From Gordionus sp. m RMFG-2023 (lineage: Eukaryota; Nematomorpha; Gordioida; Chordodea; Parachordodidae), in NCBI RefSeq assembly GCF_954871325.1, contig NC_088775.1:23103561-23167560 (forward strand): a stretch of 64,000 nt of DNA, given 5' to 3'. The translations under genes were made by a program, and so were the position numbers. Numbering within the stretch: position 1 is the first letter of the stretch; each line of letters begins with the position of its first letter. This document shows positions 35,225 to 46,797 of this stretch, in pieces. The notes below the pieces were generated by a model, which was not told the DNA's origin, did no database searches, and saw only the letters and a list, made by a program, of their open reading frames with translations.

Positions 35225-35825
35225 ATCGTCACATTAGGGTGGATATGAAACAGACAATATTGACATAAATGGTGAGAAGTATCGGCAGTTGAAAGCTATA
35301 AATATTGGGTTCCATTTCATAAAGCAATGGGACAATTTAAAACGACATAAATCAAGGATAATTGAGGCGGAGATCAGGAGTGCTCCTTGTCAAAATATTC
35401 CACTCAGATTACAGAGGAAAGAATACAGTTGCATAGTACTTCCATCTATTTTATATAGTTTGGAAACATGGCCAAGCAAAAAATCAGACGAGAGAAGTTT
35501 ACAGAGAATAAATTTGGGATGCTGTTCTGAGGATGCTAGCTGGGGCATCAAAAAATAAATAAATAGGTAATACAAATATATTAGGAAGTTTGAAGCATTG
35601 GTTTGAGGGTAGTATCAATTAAAAAAATTATGCGGTGAAAAGGCGTATAAACTTTATAGAAAACACGTATCTACAAGTGACGGGTAAACGAAAGAGAGGA
35701 AGGCAGATGCCCAAGTTAAAGAAATATCGCAAAACATAAATTGTATAAAATGGATTGCATAAATAATATAAAGTGAAAAGAGATAATGGGTATTTACCAC
35801 CTAAAAAAGGGAAGACTAAAGAATA
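35225..35825 (+). pseudogene. Non-LTR retroelement 3' end (RT C-terminus)
   Basis: The open part (35289-35558) reads LKAINIGFHFIKQWDNLKRH, then IIEAEIRSAPCQNIPLRLQR, then CIVLPSILYSLETWPSKKSD. This is the thumb/connection region of LINE RTs (IxxRIxxAxxAFxxL ... LPxLLYGxETW). A degenerate continuation near 35690 reads TGKRKRGRQMPKLKKYRKT, the usual GRPxxxW tail. It resembles the RTE/Jockey/CR1 type of C-terminus; I would not choose among them. Truncated at the 5' side, as is usual for LINE copies. Confidence 0.75.
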
Positions 35826-36209
35826 ATATTTTGCAAAATATTATATACTACAATAAATTGGAAATCAACATTTGACATGTATTAAAGATGGCTGAACAAT
35901 TGGAAGAATGATTTCTAAAATCTAAGCAAGGTTTCGGGCATTATTAGTGCCCGATGAATGCTTTAACCAGTATAATATTTACTTAGTATAAAAGGGGAAA
36001 ACATTAGCAATAAAATTTTCGCAATCTTAATATTATAATGCGATCATTAATTCTGAATTTAATAATATATAGCAATATATAATTTTAATTTGTTTGATAA
36101 ATTAGATAGTTTATAGAAATAAATTTATTAGCAAAATAAAAAAAAATAGGCGAAATTCAGCATCATGCTAATATAAAAATATAGAAATTAATATCTGTTA
36201 GGCTAATAT

Positions 36210-37912
36210 TTCGGTTCCATGTCAATTCAGCGAAACTATTATCGCGAAACACTTTTTCACGAAACTATTATCGCGAATGTCGTTTATCGCGAATGAATTT
36301 TGTTGCGAAACTTTTATCGCGAATCTACATTAGCGAACACTTTTCCGCGAAGACAATATAGCGAAACAAATATCGCGAAATTTTTATAGCAAAACTCTTA
36401 TCGCGAAACCTTTAAAGCGAAATTTTTTTTGCGAAAATAATCGCGAAACTTAAATCACGAAACTTAAATCGCGAAACTTAAATCGCGAAGACAATGCGAA
36501 AACTATTTCGCGAAATATATCGCGGCCTATTATTATTTATTTATTTTCATTAAAATAATTTATTTTATTTATATTTAATGCAATGACATTCTAGGGTATA
36601 TCTTCACTGAAGTTTTATTTAAACATACTAGCAAAACTTATTTTAAACCCATTTTGGTCAAAAAAATTCAAAAAACTTTAAAAATAACGATTATGACAAT
36701 TGTCACTTTTCAATTGTACATCTTCATGAAATTTTAATTTAGCATGTTTACACTCTATATTTTTACCCATTTGCAAGAAAAAAATTCAAAAAACTTTATA
36801 AACAACAATTATGACAATTGTAACTTATCTGTGGTACATCTTCACTGAAATTTTATTTTAACATGTAAGCAATTTATATTTTTGCCCATTTAAATCAAAA
36901 AAATGTAAAAAAAACTTTAAAAATAGCGATTATGACAATTGTCGCTTTTATATGGTACATCCTAATTGAAATTCTAATTTAACATGTTAAAAATACATAT
37001 TTTTGCCCATTAGCGTCAAAAAAAATCTAATATGTTTAAAAATACAGATTATGATAATTGCCATTTTTCCAAGGAACATCTTCATTGAATTTATAATTTA
37101 ACATCTTTACAATATAAATGATATTTTTACCCTTTTAGTCAAAAAATTTTAAAAATTTTAAAACTTAACGAATATGACAATTGTCACATTAAAATATTAT
37201 CCTTATCATATAAAATAACATAAATAAGTTAAATATAAATATTTTTAAAAAAATTATTTATAAAACCCACCTCTTTTAATATACTTAAAAATAGATAATT
37301 TTACAAAAATAATAAAAAAAACTATAAAAGATTTCACCTAAAATATTTTGTTTATTTATGATAAAATTCACAAAAGAACTCAAGAAAGATATATTTACAA
37401 AGAAGATTCAAAATTTTTATCAAAATATGTTCAAAAATCTTTTTGAACTTCGAAATATTTTTTACTTAACTAATAAATTGTAACAAAAATAATATTACAA
37501 TAGTAGCATATCATTTTTTATTAAAAAAACAAGAAATAATAAATAATATGTTGTTTCCCTTTAAATAAATGCATTCGCAATATATTTATTGTTTTGCTGT
37601 AATGCGCTCGCGATACTGACTTCGCGCACATACTCGCGGTAAAAAATTCGCTGTAAAGTGTTCGCGTAAAATGTTTCGCTAAAATGTATTCGCTCAAATA
37701 AATTCGCGGTTAAGTTTTGCGGAAATAAATTTGCGACAATGGCTTCGCTAAATTGTCTTCGCTATAAATGTTTCACGGAGATAAATTAGCAGAATTGGTT
37801 TTGCGATTTTACCTTCGCTATAAAAACTTTTTGCGATAAACGACATTCGCGATAGAAGTTTCGAGAAAAAGTATTTCGCGATAAAAGTTTCGCTGAATTG
37901 ACCTGATACGAA
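36210..37912. mobile_element. Non-autonomous element with ~330-bp TCGCGA-rich inverted ends
   Basis: The left arm (36210-36530) starts TTCGGTTCCATGTCAATTCA and the right arm (37565-37912, reading in) starts TTCGTATCAGGTCAATTCA. Both then run through about 20 irregular units of GCGAAACTNNTATC, each with the TCGCGA palindrome. The arms align best in the outer 100 bp (AATGTCGTTTATCGCGA shared). The core (36590-37480) is the satellite-and-tail sequence also present in the foldback hAT. No ORF. The flanks share only TAT, too little to name a superfamily. Confidence 0.8.
36590..37480 (-). repeat. Five diverged ~119-bp units plus tail, same core as in the foldback hAT
   Basis: Units begin near 36597, 36717, 36834, 36955 and 37075, each with ACATCTTCA, ATTTTAATTT/ATTTTATTT, CCCATTT and GACAATTGTC-like palindromes. 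They are about 70-80% alike. The tail (37195-37460) has CCACCTCTTTTAATATACTT, AAAGATTTCACCTAAAA and ATTTATGATAAAATTCA, collinear with 21990-22340. These units are much more diverged than those in the hAT arrays. Confidence 0.85.
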
Positions 37913-38087
37913 TATTTCACTTGACTAGTATTTTATACCAGTTTTGAGAACCACAAAAAAAAATCAAATCATAAACACAATTAAAAAGCTTAGAATGAGC
38001 CAAGTTTTAACGTTGTGCCGTATTACACTGATATAATTAATATACAACACTACAATGAAATAATAGGTACTCAACAAACTTTATTAT

Positions 38088-38349
38088 TGTTATATTATAG
38101 GAATTAATAAATTAAAATATTATATATTTTGGTTAATAAATAGTATATGTTTATAATGTAACGCGCATTCATTTAATTAATAACTTATTCAAATTATATT
38201 TTTATTTTATTACCTTTTATTTTTATATGTTAACCTTTTTAATATTATATTCTAATTTTAGTTTGTAAATGTTATATATATGATATGAAAAAGAGAAATA
38301 AAATGAGATAAAATAATATATTTACTTTTTCTCCAACGACGTTCTTTCA
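38088..38349 (+). repeat. Left LTR of the outer LTR element
   Basis: TGTTATATTATAGGAATTAA...GTTCTTTCA. It matches 48173-48423 at about 95% with a few small indels. TG/CA ends are as expected. Confidence 0.8.
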
Positions 38350-38614
38350 CGCCAAAAGCTTCTTTTCGTATGGTGCCCTGGCTCTGGGTTGTGGACTGGA
38401 ATATGATGATCAACACCTAACCTAATGTGACAACCTAGAAAGAACTGATATGGAAGTTGGACGTTAGCCTATGAATTCTATATAGTGAAACCAATGATGA
38501 TTTACTAATAATTCTAAACCACGTAAGAAGAAAAGTTATTATAAATTAAAATTATATGCCGAGATTATGGTATAAATTAACTTATTAAAATAATTTAAAT
38601 GTAAATCAATCATA

Positions 38615-38833
38615 ATGGACATATTTGAATACATAAAAAGCCTTAAAAAATATTTACTTAATAATGAATTAACAGTTGAATTTCTTAGTGAAATGCCTAT
38701 TGATATTTTTCATATTTTTGATTTCTTGAATCATGACCAATTGTGGAAATTAACTGAATTACCTAAAGATGAATTCTTAGGTACAATTAAAAAAAATTAC
38801 AAAGATAAACCATTAAAGAAAATAAAACTATAA
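38615..38833 (+). CDS. Short ORF in the outer LTR element, unrecognised
   Basis: 72 codons, MDIFEYIKSLKKYLLNNELT and onward to KPLKKIKL, rich in Lys/Leu and acidic residues and predicted mostly helical. It starts 266 bp after the left LTR, where a gag-like reading frame would begin, but I see no gag, zinc-knuckle or protease motif. It may be a leftover of gag or a chance ORF. Confidence 0.3.
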   Translation: MDIFEYIKSLKKYLLNNELTVEFLSEMPIDIFHIFDFLNHDQLWKLTELPKDEFLGTIKKNYKDKPLKKIKL

Positions 38834-38911
38834 TTTTAAATAATTGAAACATATAAATTTAAAGATATAAATCATATAATTGATTTAAAAAATTATAAAA
38901 TTAATATAACT

Positions 38912-38919
38912 CTTATAAG
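38912..38919 (+). repeat. Target-site duplication of the BED-finger hAT, left copy (CTTATAAG)
   Basis: CTTATAAG precedes TAGACATGTGCG at 38920 and recurs at 47009-47016 directly after CGCACATGTCTA. This perfect 8-bp hAT duplication proves that the hAT jumped into the outer LTR element. The duplicated sequence is itself a palindrome. Confidence 0.92.
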
Positions 38920-39364
38920 TAGACATGTGCGCCGCCGGTCAAATGCGCCGCCGCCGGTGATTCTGACCACGCCGACGCCGCACGCCAAAAAGTGTCGGTG
39001 CTCAACACGCCGCCGCCGATGTAAAAATATGGCAGCGTGATACATATTTTTCATTATTAATTTATTTTATATGTTATTTATGAATTGTAATTAGAAGAAA
39101 AATATTAATTATTTTTTGAATTATTTAAAAATGCGATTTTAATTAATAAATATTATTTGCTATAGATTTCCATATTCGCTCACTTTGGGCAGGTTTGTGA
39201 CCAACTTGCTAGATAAAATAAGATTAGGACATTAAATTTGAAAAGGTAATTCTATATTTTATTCTTTTAATTTTTTTTCTATCATAATAGGAAATTTTAA
39301 TAATGATTTTTATTTTGTTGCCATTATAACATATATAAAAAAAACCAGGACTAAAACAATTATA

Positions 39365-41572
39365 ATGGATGCAGCATTGCAATACTTTGTAACAAAATAT
39401 AGTATATCCTTGCAAGCAAAGCCTTCTTTTGCTTGGAAACATTTTGGATCTTTAATATTAAAAATTGACACAAATAATAAGAGTACCAATGTTACTACAG
39501 ATAAAGTCTTTTGTAATATATTTGCAAATAGCACTTGATAAAGATGGTGAGGATGAAAATAATTATAGAGTAAATTTTTTGATTATTTTAAAAATATTTG
39601 TAATTTTTTTAATTAGTTATCCAATCAAATCTTTTTCAAAAAATATCAGCACATCAAATATAATAAAACATTTACTTGACAAACATGATTTATCATGTAA
39701 AGAAGAAATACCTAAACAAAATTTAAAGTTATTTTTCAAACCCATAAGATACAACTGATCCTAAAATGGATTCTGGTAAAGAATTATGTTCTCATGTGTT
39801 GCAAGGATTTAATGCCATTCTCTTCTATAAATAATATTGGAATGCAAGATTTTCTAAAGGTTATTTGTAAAATCATTATAATTTTTTATAGGGCAAGGGC
39901 AATCTTAATTTTTATTATAACTATTAATATATTTAATTATTTTATAACATCCCACATTTAGAATTTTTTACGACATAATATTTTTATTATTAACTTTTTA
40001 TTATTAACTTTTTATTATTAACTTTTTATTATTAACTTTTTATTATTAACTTTTTATTATTAACTTTTTATTATTAACTTTTTATTATATGGAAATATAG
40101 CATTATTTCAGATGCCAAAGAATTATCATATAGAACTACATTTAGCCGGAGTGGATTAGATGATGTGTATTTATAAATGAAAGCATACATATGCCAACAT
40201 AATACAGGTCCTAAATTTTGTGCTATAACTTTTGATATGTGGACCGACAAATATAGACGGCGAAATTATATCACCTTTACATTTCACGAAATAGATAATA
40301 ATTTTACCATTGTATTTTATAAATTGGCGACACATCATGTCACTCAAAAACATACCGCTGAAACTATTCTTTCCGAAAAAGAAAAAGTTGAAAATGAATT
40401 TGATTTAGGGTCCAAGAAAAGTCAAATGGTTACGGATGCAGGACCCTATATAAAGAAAAGTGTTCGTCTAGGAGAATATGACCATCATTTATGTTTGGGG
40501 AATGGATTACATAATCTAGTGACAGTCGATGGAATAAAAAAAAAGTTAATAAAATAGAAAATCTCATTAAAAAGTGAGAGAAGTTATAGTTGCCTTAAGA
40601 TTCAAAACAGTGGATTTTGAAAAAATAAACGATATAGAAAATAGAAAATAGAAAATGTTTTGAATCGATATCATATATATCGGATATTTTAGATTTGGAT
40701 GATAATGATTCTTTTTATGAAGATCGTTTGGGTTTTGTGATGATAGTGTAAATCAAAATCATATGAGAAAAAACAAAAAACCTTAAAATTAAATGAGCCC
40801 GTTGGTATAGTTGGTGCATGAACTTTTAAATTTTCTTAAAACCTCCAAAAAAAACTGTTGAATTTTTATCTGTCCAAAAAGGAGTAACTATAAATTTTGC
40901 CTTATTATTTCGTAGTGAAATTAATATAATGGTCCTCCCATAGCATCCCTTAAACAAAATAGTGCTTACTAAATTTGATCATAGATTTCCAATAACCGAT
41001 CTTCAGGTACTATTTTAAAATACATAAATTATTTTTATATATTATTTCTCTTTCTTTTATTAATTTACTTAGGTGTTAGGAGCACTTTTGGATCCTCGTT
41101 TTCAATCAATAAACATAGTAAATGAATATTTAAAGGAAAAAATATTACTCCGGTTGAATTTTTATGTCAACACGCTACCTCTCTACGGCCTTACACGGAC
41201 GAATTAAACGAATATGAAACGACGGAAGTTGCTTCAAAACTCGATTATCTTAAGTCATTGGCTACGAAACATTCATTTATTCAAAACAATAACCTGGAAC
41301 AACAACACTATTTAACTAGTTTAGAAAAAGAGTGTTATTCATTATTTTCGCCTTATAATTTGGAGATAAAAGATGTCTTCGATTTTTGGAAGATAAGAGC
41401 ATTGGATCTTCCTAAACTCAATATTAGGTAGAAATGTGCTGTGCATTCCAGCTACGAGCACACCCAGCGAGCGTGTATTTGCTGGGCTCACTCTGAACTC
41501 TAAAAGATCATTATTATGTCCTTTAAATCTTAATAAAATAATATTTATTCATGATAATTATAACTTAATAAT
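39365..41572 (+). pseudogene. hAT transposase (BED finger to dimerisation domain), broken
   Basis: Pieces in order. 39365-39535: MDAALQYFVTKYSISLQAKP then SFAWKHFGSLI...FCNIF, the first half of a BED finger. 39645-39758: TSNIIKHLLDKHDL, the second half with the H-x4-H pair, separated from the first by about 110 bp that interrupt it. 40177-40550: MKAYICQHNTGPKFCAITFD, MWTDKYRRRNYITFTFHEID, LATHHVTQKHTAETIL and TDAGPYIKKSVRLGEYDHHL (catalytic-core region with the Asp). 41070-41120: VLGALLDPRFQSINIVN. 41432-41572: VLCIPATSTPSERVFAGLTL then NSKRSLLCPLNLNKIIFIHD, the dimerisation tail. At least four frame breaks, so no active product is expected. The tail ends about 20 bp before the Ty3-type insertion. 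Confidence 0.85.
39985..40090 (+). repeat. 14-bp microsatellite, ~7-8 copies
   Basis: Near-perfect repeats of CTTTTTATTATTAA inside the hAT, between the BED finger and the core. The uniformity suggests recent slippage, after the transposase was already dead or within an intron. Confidence 0.9.
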
Positions 41573-41592
41573 ATCATTAAATTATAGTTATT

Positions 41593-41935
41593 AATATTTA
41601 TGGAAGCCACGGTTTAAAAGGTATAGGTAAAAATAAACTTTATTTTAAAATATTTATTATGATATTTTACATTAATATTTTACAGTTTATATACAATTTC
41701 TTTAATTAGTTTTATAAGTATTCACAAAATAAGTGAAATAAAAAATTATATAAAATTAACGTTTTTTAGTATGTCACTATTCAATACTAAAATATCTTAC
41801 AAAAAATAAGATTTTACAAAAAACTAATTTTTAAATACTTTGAATATTACTCAAGGTAAGAAATATAAAATTTATCTAAAAAATTATATAACTTTATTTT
41901 TTGAATAATAAAATATAATCAGTTGCATATTAACA
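41593..41935 (-). repeat. 3' LTR of the Ty3-type element (left copy)
   Basis: 343 bp. Its outer side borders the duplication GTTAT and its inner side borders the purine tract at 41936-41950. About 98% identical to 46453-46797. Confidence 0.92.
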
Positions 41936-42174
41936 TCTCCCCCTTTTTCAATTGACTTCGTTCGTTCCTCCGTTGTTTGTCTCCTCTAAAGCTTCACTAT
42001 TTATTTGTTGATCTGTCTTGAATTCGTCTGTGCATTGTATCATCGCTCTTTAGATATCGTCGGTTGAACTGTTGTTTGCCTTTAACCTTCACATTTCCAT
42101 TTATCTGCTTTCAAAATTTATTTTTATCAAATATTTTATTTATTTATAATAATCATGTTTTTCTAGATCGTAAG

Positions 42175-43062
42175 TCATAAATTTTGAACTTGAACTTTTG
42201 TTTGACTTTGAATTTCTTCACCTCTTCCCCCTCTAAAAATCCGTGTAATATTATTGTTTGGTATTGTGTTTGTTGTTCTTTTCTTTATTTGATCAAGATG
42301 TCTCCTAATAATGTTATGTCCATTATCTATTCTATATGTCAAGTTTCCTTCTTTTTGTACTACTACTCCTTTGTCCCAAATATTTTCTTTAAACATTTTG
42401 TACCAAATATTGTCTCCTATTCCTATTTCTCTATTCTTGCATATTTTTCTTCTTAAAACATTCTCGTTATCTTCCGTAGGTTTGATTAATTCCCATTTCG
42501 TCCTGATATTTCTTGAAAACATTACTTTACTGGGTATCATATTTGTTGTATCATTCGGCGTATTTCTATAATTAAACAAAAAATTTTCTAAAGCTATGTC
42601 CAAATCTATGTTCGTGTTATTTTCCATATTTCTTTTAAGACTCATTTTCATAGTTTTTATCATCCGTTCACATTGCCCATTCGATTGTTGATGATGAGGT
42701 GCTGTAAGTATGTGTTTCATGCCATGATCTTCACAAAACTTTTTAAATAATTGACTAGTAAAATTCGTACCATTATCCGTCACGATTTTATGTGGTATTC
42801 CGAATAAGCTTATTATTCTCATCAATTCTTTTACTGTTGATTCCGTCGTAATGTTTTTCATTCGTTTTAAAATCGGAAATTTGCTATATGCATCCACAAA
42901 TACCATAAAATTGTTGTTTTCAAATTGTGCAAAATCTATATGTACACGTTCAAAAATCTTTGTTACTGGTTCCCAATTGTGAGGATTGTCCGAAAATCTA
43001 TTACATGAGTCACAATTTTTTACCTCCAGATCTATCTCCGTGTTTATACCAGGCCACCACAA
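42175..43062 (-). pseudogene. Integrase region of the Ty3-type element
   Basis: Opens at the end of an H2C2 zinc finger (MWWPGINTEIDLEVKNCDSC). It continues with the DDE core (HIDFAQFENNNFMVFVDAYS, IVTDNGTNFTSQLF, HHQQSNGQCERMIKTMK) and a C-terminal chromatin/DNA-binding region (IGDNIWYKMF, RIDNGHNIIRRHLDQI). 295 codons are open here. Family assignment is clear; part of a fossil element. Confidence 0.88.
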
Positions 43063-43165
43063 ATAATCTCTCTAACATTTTTGTTTTGCCTGCACCCAGA
43101 TGTCATGCAGTTCGTGTAAAATCTCTTTTCTCATGTTCAGTGGTATTATTACTCTGTTTGTTTTC

Positions 43166-44787
43166 TTATAAACAATGTTTTATCAAACTCAATTCCATTT
43201 CCATGTTTCTGTATGTTTTGTTTTTTATTGGTTCATTATTTCTAATATTATCAATTATCTCCATTAATTCTTTATCATTCTTTGTTTCTTTAACTAATTG
43301 ATTGAAGTTTATTGGTATATCCCATAATTTATCATCAACTTTTTCAACTACAACATTCTTTATCATGTTTTCTTTATTTTCCTGTGGTAATCTCGATAAG
43401 CAATCTGGCACTAAATTTCTTTTCCCCGGTCTATGTACTATTGTATAGTCATACGCTCCCATTGCCAAGTTCCATTTTTGTAAACGCATCGATATTGTAG
43501 TGTTTTCTTTGAGTGTCTTTGAAAAAATGTATATTAGAGGCTTGTGGTCGGTTATTATTACGAATTTGGTCCCTATTAAATATTCCTGAAATTTTTTTAC
43601 CGCAAATATTACAGACAACGCTTCCCTTTCGATATTTGTATAATTTGTTTCAGCTTTTAACAAAGTTCTTGATGCGAACGCAATAGGTTTTTCTTTACCA
43701 TCTCCTTCGATGTGAAATAAGACTGCTCCTAGTCCTTTTTTCAATGCGTCCGTCGCAATTGCAATTGGTAGATCAGGGTTGTAAAAATTTAAAGTTGGCG
43801 GACTACTAATCAACGTTTTCAAATCATCAAAACTCTTTTGGTGCGCATCTTCCCATATCCATTTTTCCTTGTTAACCATTTTATAAAGAGGATCAGCTAA
43901 GTCAGCAAAGTTGCACAAAAATTTCCTGTAATAACTGGCCATGCCTAAAAATGTCGCTAGTTCTTCTTTTGTTGTCGGTTTTGGCATGTTTGAAATAGCA
44001 TCTATTTTGTTTTCGTTCGGGTGAATGCCAGTTTCATCTATATCGTGTCCTAAAAATCTGATCTCTTTTTTCATAAACACGCTTTTTTCGAAATTTGGTG
44101 TGAGCCCATATTTAGTTATTCTGTCGAAGACTTTTTTTATATTATTAATATGTATTTCATCATTATCACCAGTTATCAGTAAGTCATTTATGTAGAAATC
44201 ACGTCCTTCATATCCCCAAATATTCGATCCATGGTACTTTGAAATATCGCAGATGAAGTTTTTAAACCAAAAGGTAGTCTTGTGAATTGATAATACCCTT
44301 TGTGTGTTGAAATGGTCAAAATGTTTCGGCTATTCTTGTCGATCGGAATTTGCAAGAAGGCCTCTTTGAAATAAATTTTGGTGAACTTTTTTCCTTTTGA
44401 TAATTTTGCAATTAGATCGTTTATCCGTGGAATTGGGTATTTAAAGTCCTCCAAAGCAGGATTTACCATGCTTTTGAAATCCGCGCATAACCTGAGCGAT
44501 CCATCACTTTTGTAAACAAGAGTAAGTGGACTTGCCCAGCGTACCTCCTCTACTGGTTCTATTATCTTGTTGTCGAGCCATTTCTGTAACTCTCTTGTTG
44601 TTAAATCAATTCTTTTGTATGGAATTCTTCTTAGTGGTATTATTTTGGGTGTGGCGTTTTCTTTTAGATATAACTTGACGTTGCTTCTACAGATCGGTTT
44701 TTTGTTGATTTTTGACTTGCATTTTTTTATCAAATTTTCTATCGTATCATTATGATTTTCTTCGATCTGATTTACAAATTTATCCAA
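43166..44787 (-). pseudogene. Reverse transcriptase and RNase H region of the Ty3-type element
   Basis: RT fingers and palm (ASPLTLVYKSDGSLRLCADF, LPFGLKTSSAIFQSTM), the connection part (FLGHDIDETGIHPNENKI, LGMASYYRKF) and an RNase H domain (PIAIATDALKKGLGAVLF, NIEREALSVIFAVKKFQEYL, ITDHKPLIYIF). The order matches Ty3-type pol. Part of a fossil element. Confidence 0.88.
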
Positions 44788-44819
44788 TATATTTCCAAAA
44801 ACTCTTATCCAGGTCCTTC

Positions 44820-45644
44820 CTAGAAGTGAATCTTGTCACTTTGAACCACATACGCGTTTAATTTATGAGTTTTCTTTTCAAATCTTGCATTGACTTGTGT
44901 ATTTCCCAATACTTCTATTCTCTTGCCATCATAGCCCGTGAGTTTTATGTCCGATTTATTTAAGATTTGGATTCCTATCTTTCTTGCAATATTAATCGGC
45001 AATATTGTGTATCTTGAACCAGTGTCTATCTGCATCATCGTAGGGACATCATTTATGTATACTGTTACTTTATATGAATCATTTGCTTTATTGTCCTCGT
45101 CCAAGTTCTTTGCACCCAAATTAAATAAATTGTGTTCTTTTTTTATTATTTTATCATTATTATCTTCTTTTATCTCCTCTATATCGACAATGTTTACGTT
45201 GTTAGAGTATCTGAGTTGAGCTCTGATTTCTATTGTTATATGATTGGTTGTAATTTTGATTATTGTTGTAACGAGGTGTGTATCGTGATTCATTTTGATG
45301 TCTATTAAATCTATTATTATAATCATTGTAGTATCGATTATCATTATTATAATAATTATTTCTATTATAGAATCTTGAATTAGAGTTGTTTCGATATCTA
45401 TAGTTGTTTTGGTATCGCGGATTAAAATTTTGTTGTCTTGGGTAATAACTGTTTTGATATCTTGGGTTTTAGTTATTCCCCTGATAATTGTTCCATTGAT
45501 GGTTGCTCCCCTGATAATTGTAAATCTTGGTGTCCATTGATATCTATTTGTATAATTCATTTGTGCGTTAGACCCTTTGTTATGATCATCATATTTAACC
45601 ATGCGCCTATCCATTTTATCATCCCTGCGTAGCTCCATTGTCAC
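44820..45644 (-). pseudogene. Low-complexity linker and aspartic protease region of the Ty3-type element
   Basis: A long region of simple Asn/Tyr/Arg or, in the open frame, Ile/Thr/Asp-rich codons. It is followed by the retropepsin domain (VYINDVPTMMQIDTGSRYTI, LPINIARKIG, LTGYDGKRIEVLGN) with the DTGS active-site loop. The same protease type is in the relic at 10692-11228. The simple codon region is where the two relatives differ most. Confidence 0.8.
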
Positions 45645-45829
45645 TTTCTATTTTTATATTTTCTGTTTTATTAATTATATTTACAACAACTTCTTGTTCC
45701 TCAAACTCCATTCCTAATTTTAATATTTCTGATATTGTTAACCCTTCTGAATTTGCATTCTTTGTTAATGGTCGACACTCTTATTTTTTCTATCGCTCTA
45801 TCAAAATTAGCATATTTACATTTAGTATA

Positions 45830-46141
45830 TTAATTGCTTACCCATTCACCTATTACTTGTTCAGCTGCATTGAATTCTTTTATGTGAGAGTCCACTGATT
45901 TTTCCGGATGTAAAAGCTTGAACCTTTCGATAACAATTGCCGGGTTAGTGAATTCTGCCACCGTACAAATAGCTTCTAATTTTAGATATTCCTCTTCTGG
46001 AAGTCTCTGTGTGAAAGCATACGCCTTTTCAGCCTCAGTATACTGTGGATCTTTTAGTATTGCATCAAATCGTTTTAAGAAATATTCTACGTTATTACAA
46101 TATATAGGGCATTCAAGTATAGAATTTTTCAATGGTTTCAT
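45830..46141 (-). pseudogene. gag region of the Ty3-type element
   Basis: 104 codons starting MKPLKNSILECPIYCNNVEY. It is helical and acidic with FLKRFDAILKD and AFTQRLPEEEYLKLEAI, fitting a short capsid-like gag domain by position and composition, not by a strong motif. It starts 311 bp inside the 5' LTR. Confidence 0.6.
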
Positions 46142-46440
46142 TTTATTATAATCTTATAATATTTTAATATTTAATTATTTATAATTTATATGAAATTCAT
46201 AATATATATCATACTACAATTATTTAATATTTTTGATACATCTTCGCTTTTAAAATAAATCTTTTTCCATCGCTGTCTATATATTCCTTGTTGTTGATGC
46301 TCCTGTAAACGTGTTGCATGTCGTCAAAATTTTCGTAATATACATGTTGTGTCTTAAGTAAACGTAATTGTTAGTAGCTTCATCGTAAATTCGTTTAATA
46401 GTGTATTTCGAAGGTAACTTTATGACTAAGAGGTAGTTAT

Positions 46441-46452
46441 TAACTGCCACCA
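46441..46452 (-). promoter_or_regulatory. Primer-binding site of the Ty3-type element
   Basis: TGGTGGCAGTTA begins directly at the inner edge of the 5' LTR. TGG complements the CCA end of a tRNA. The relic at 11441-11451 has the same first nine bases (TGGTGGCAG), so both used the same or a closely similar primer tRNA. Confidence 0.75.
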
Positions 46453-46797
46453 TAATATTTATGGAAGGCACGGTATAAAAGGTATAGGTAAAAATAAACT
46501 TTATTTCAAAATATTTATTATGATATTTTACATTAATATTTTACAGTTTATATACAATTTCTTTAATTAGTTTTATAAGTATTCACAAAATAAGTGAAAT
46601 AAAAAATTATATAAAATTAACGTTTTTTAGTATGTTGTTACTATTCAATACTAAAATATCTTACAAAAAATAAGATTTTACAAAAAACTAATTTTTAAAT
46701 ACTTTGAATATTACTCAAGGTAAGAAATATAAAATTTATCTAAAAAATTATATAACTTTATTTTTTGAATAATAAAATATAATCAGTCATATTAACA
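46453..46797 (-). repeat. 5' LTR of the Ty3-type element (right copy)
   Basis: 345 bp, beginning TGTTAATATGAC in element orientation. It differs from the other LTR at about half a dozen places including small indels. GTTAT follows at 46798. Confidence 0.92.

Larger units (their letters stand above)
41593..46797 (-). mobile_element. Young Ty3/gypsy-type LTR retrotransposon (fossil, nearly full length)
   Basis: Both LTRs (41593-41935 and 46453-46797) are present and about 98% alike. The 5-bp duplication GTTAT flanks the element (41588-41592 and 46798-46802). In element orientation (minus strand) the order is 5' LTR, primer-binding site TGGTGGCAGTTA, gag region, protease, RT, RNase H, zinc-finger integrase, purine tract AAAAAGGGGGAGA, 3' LTR. 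The layout and integrase/RT type suit the Ty3 lineage often annotated as K02A2.6-like. It is structurally whole, but its coding region has several breaks (about four or five), so I treat it as a recent fossil. It lies in the 3' part of the hAT and is therefore younger than it. Confidence 0.92.

Noticed and set aside
36210-36535. CpG-rich stretch as a CpG-island promoter
   Set aside because: It is one arm of an inverted pair with 37565-37912 and consists of short repeats; no gene starts next to it.
39960-40095. Possible CRISPR-like array
   Set aside because: The 14-bp repeats are directly tandem with no spacers: a microsatellite inside a hAT in a eukaryotic genome.
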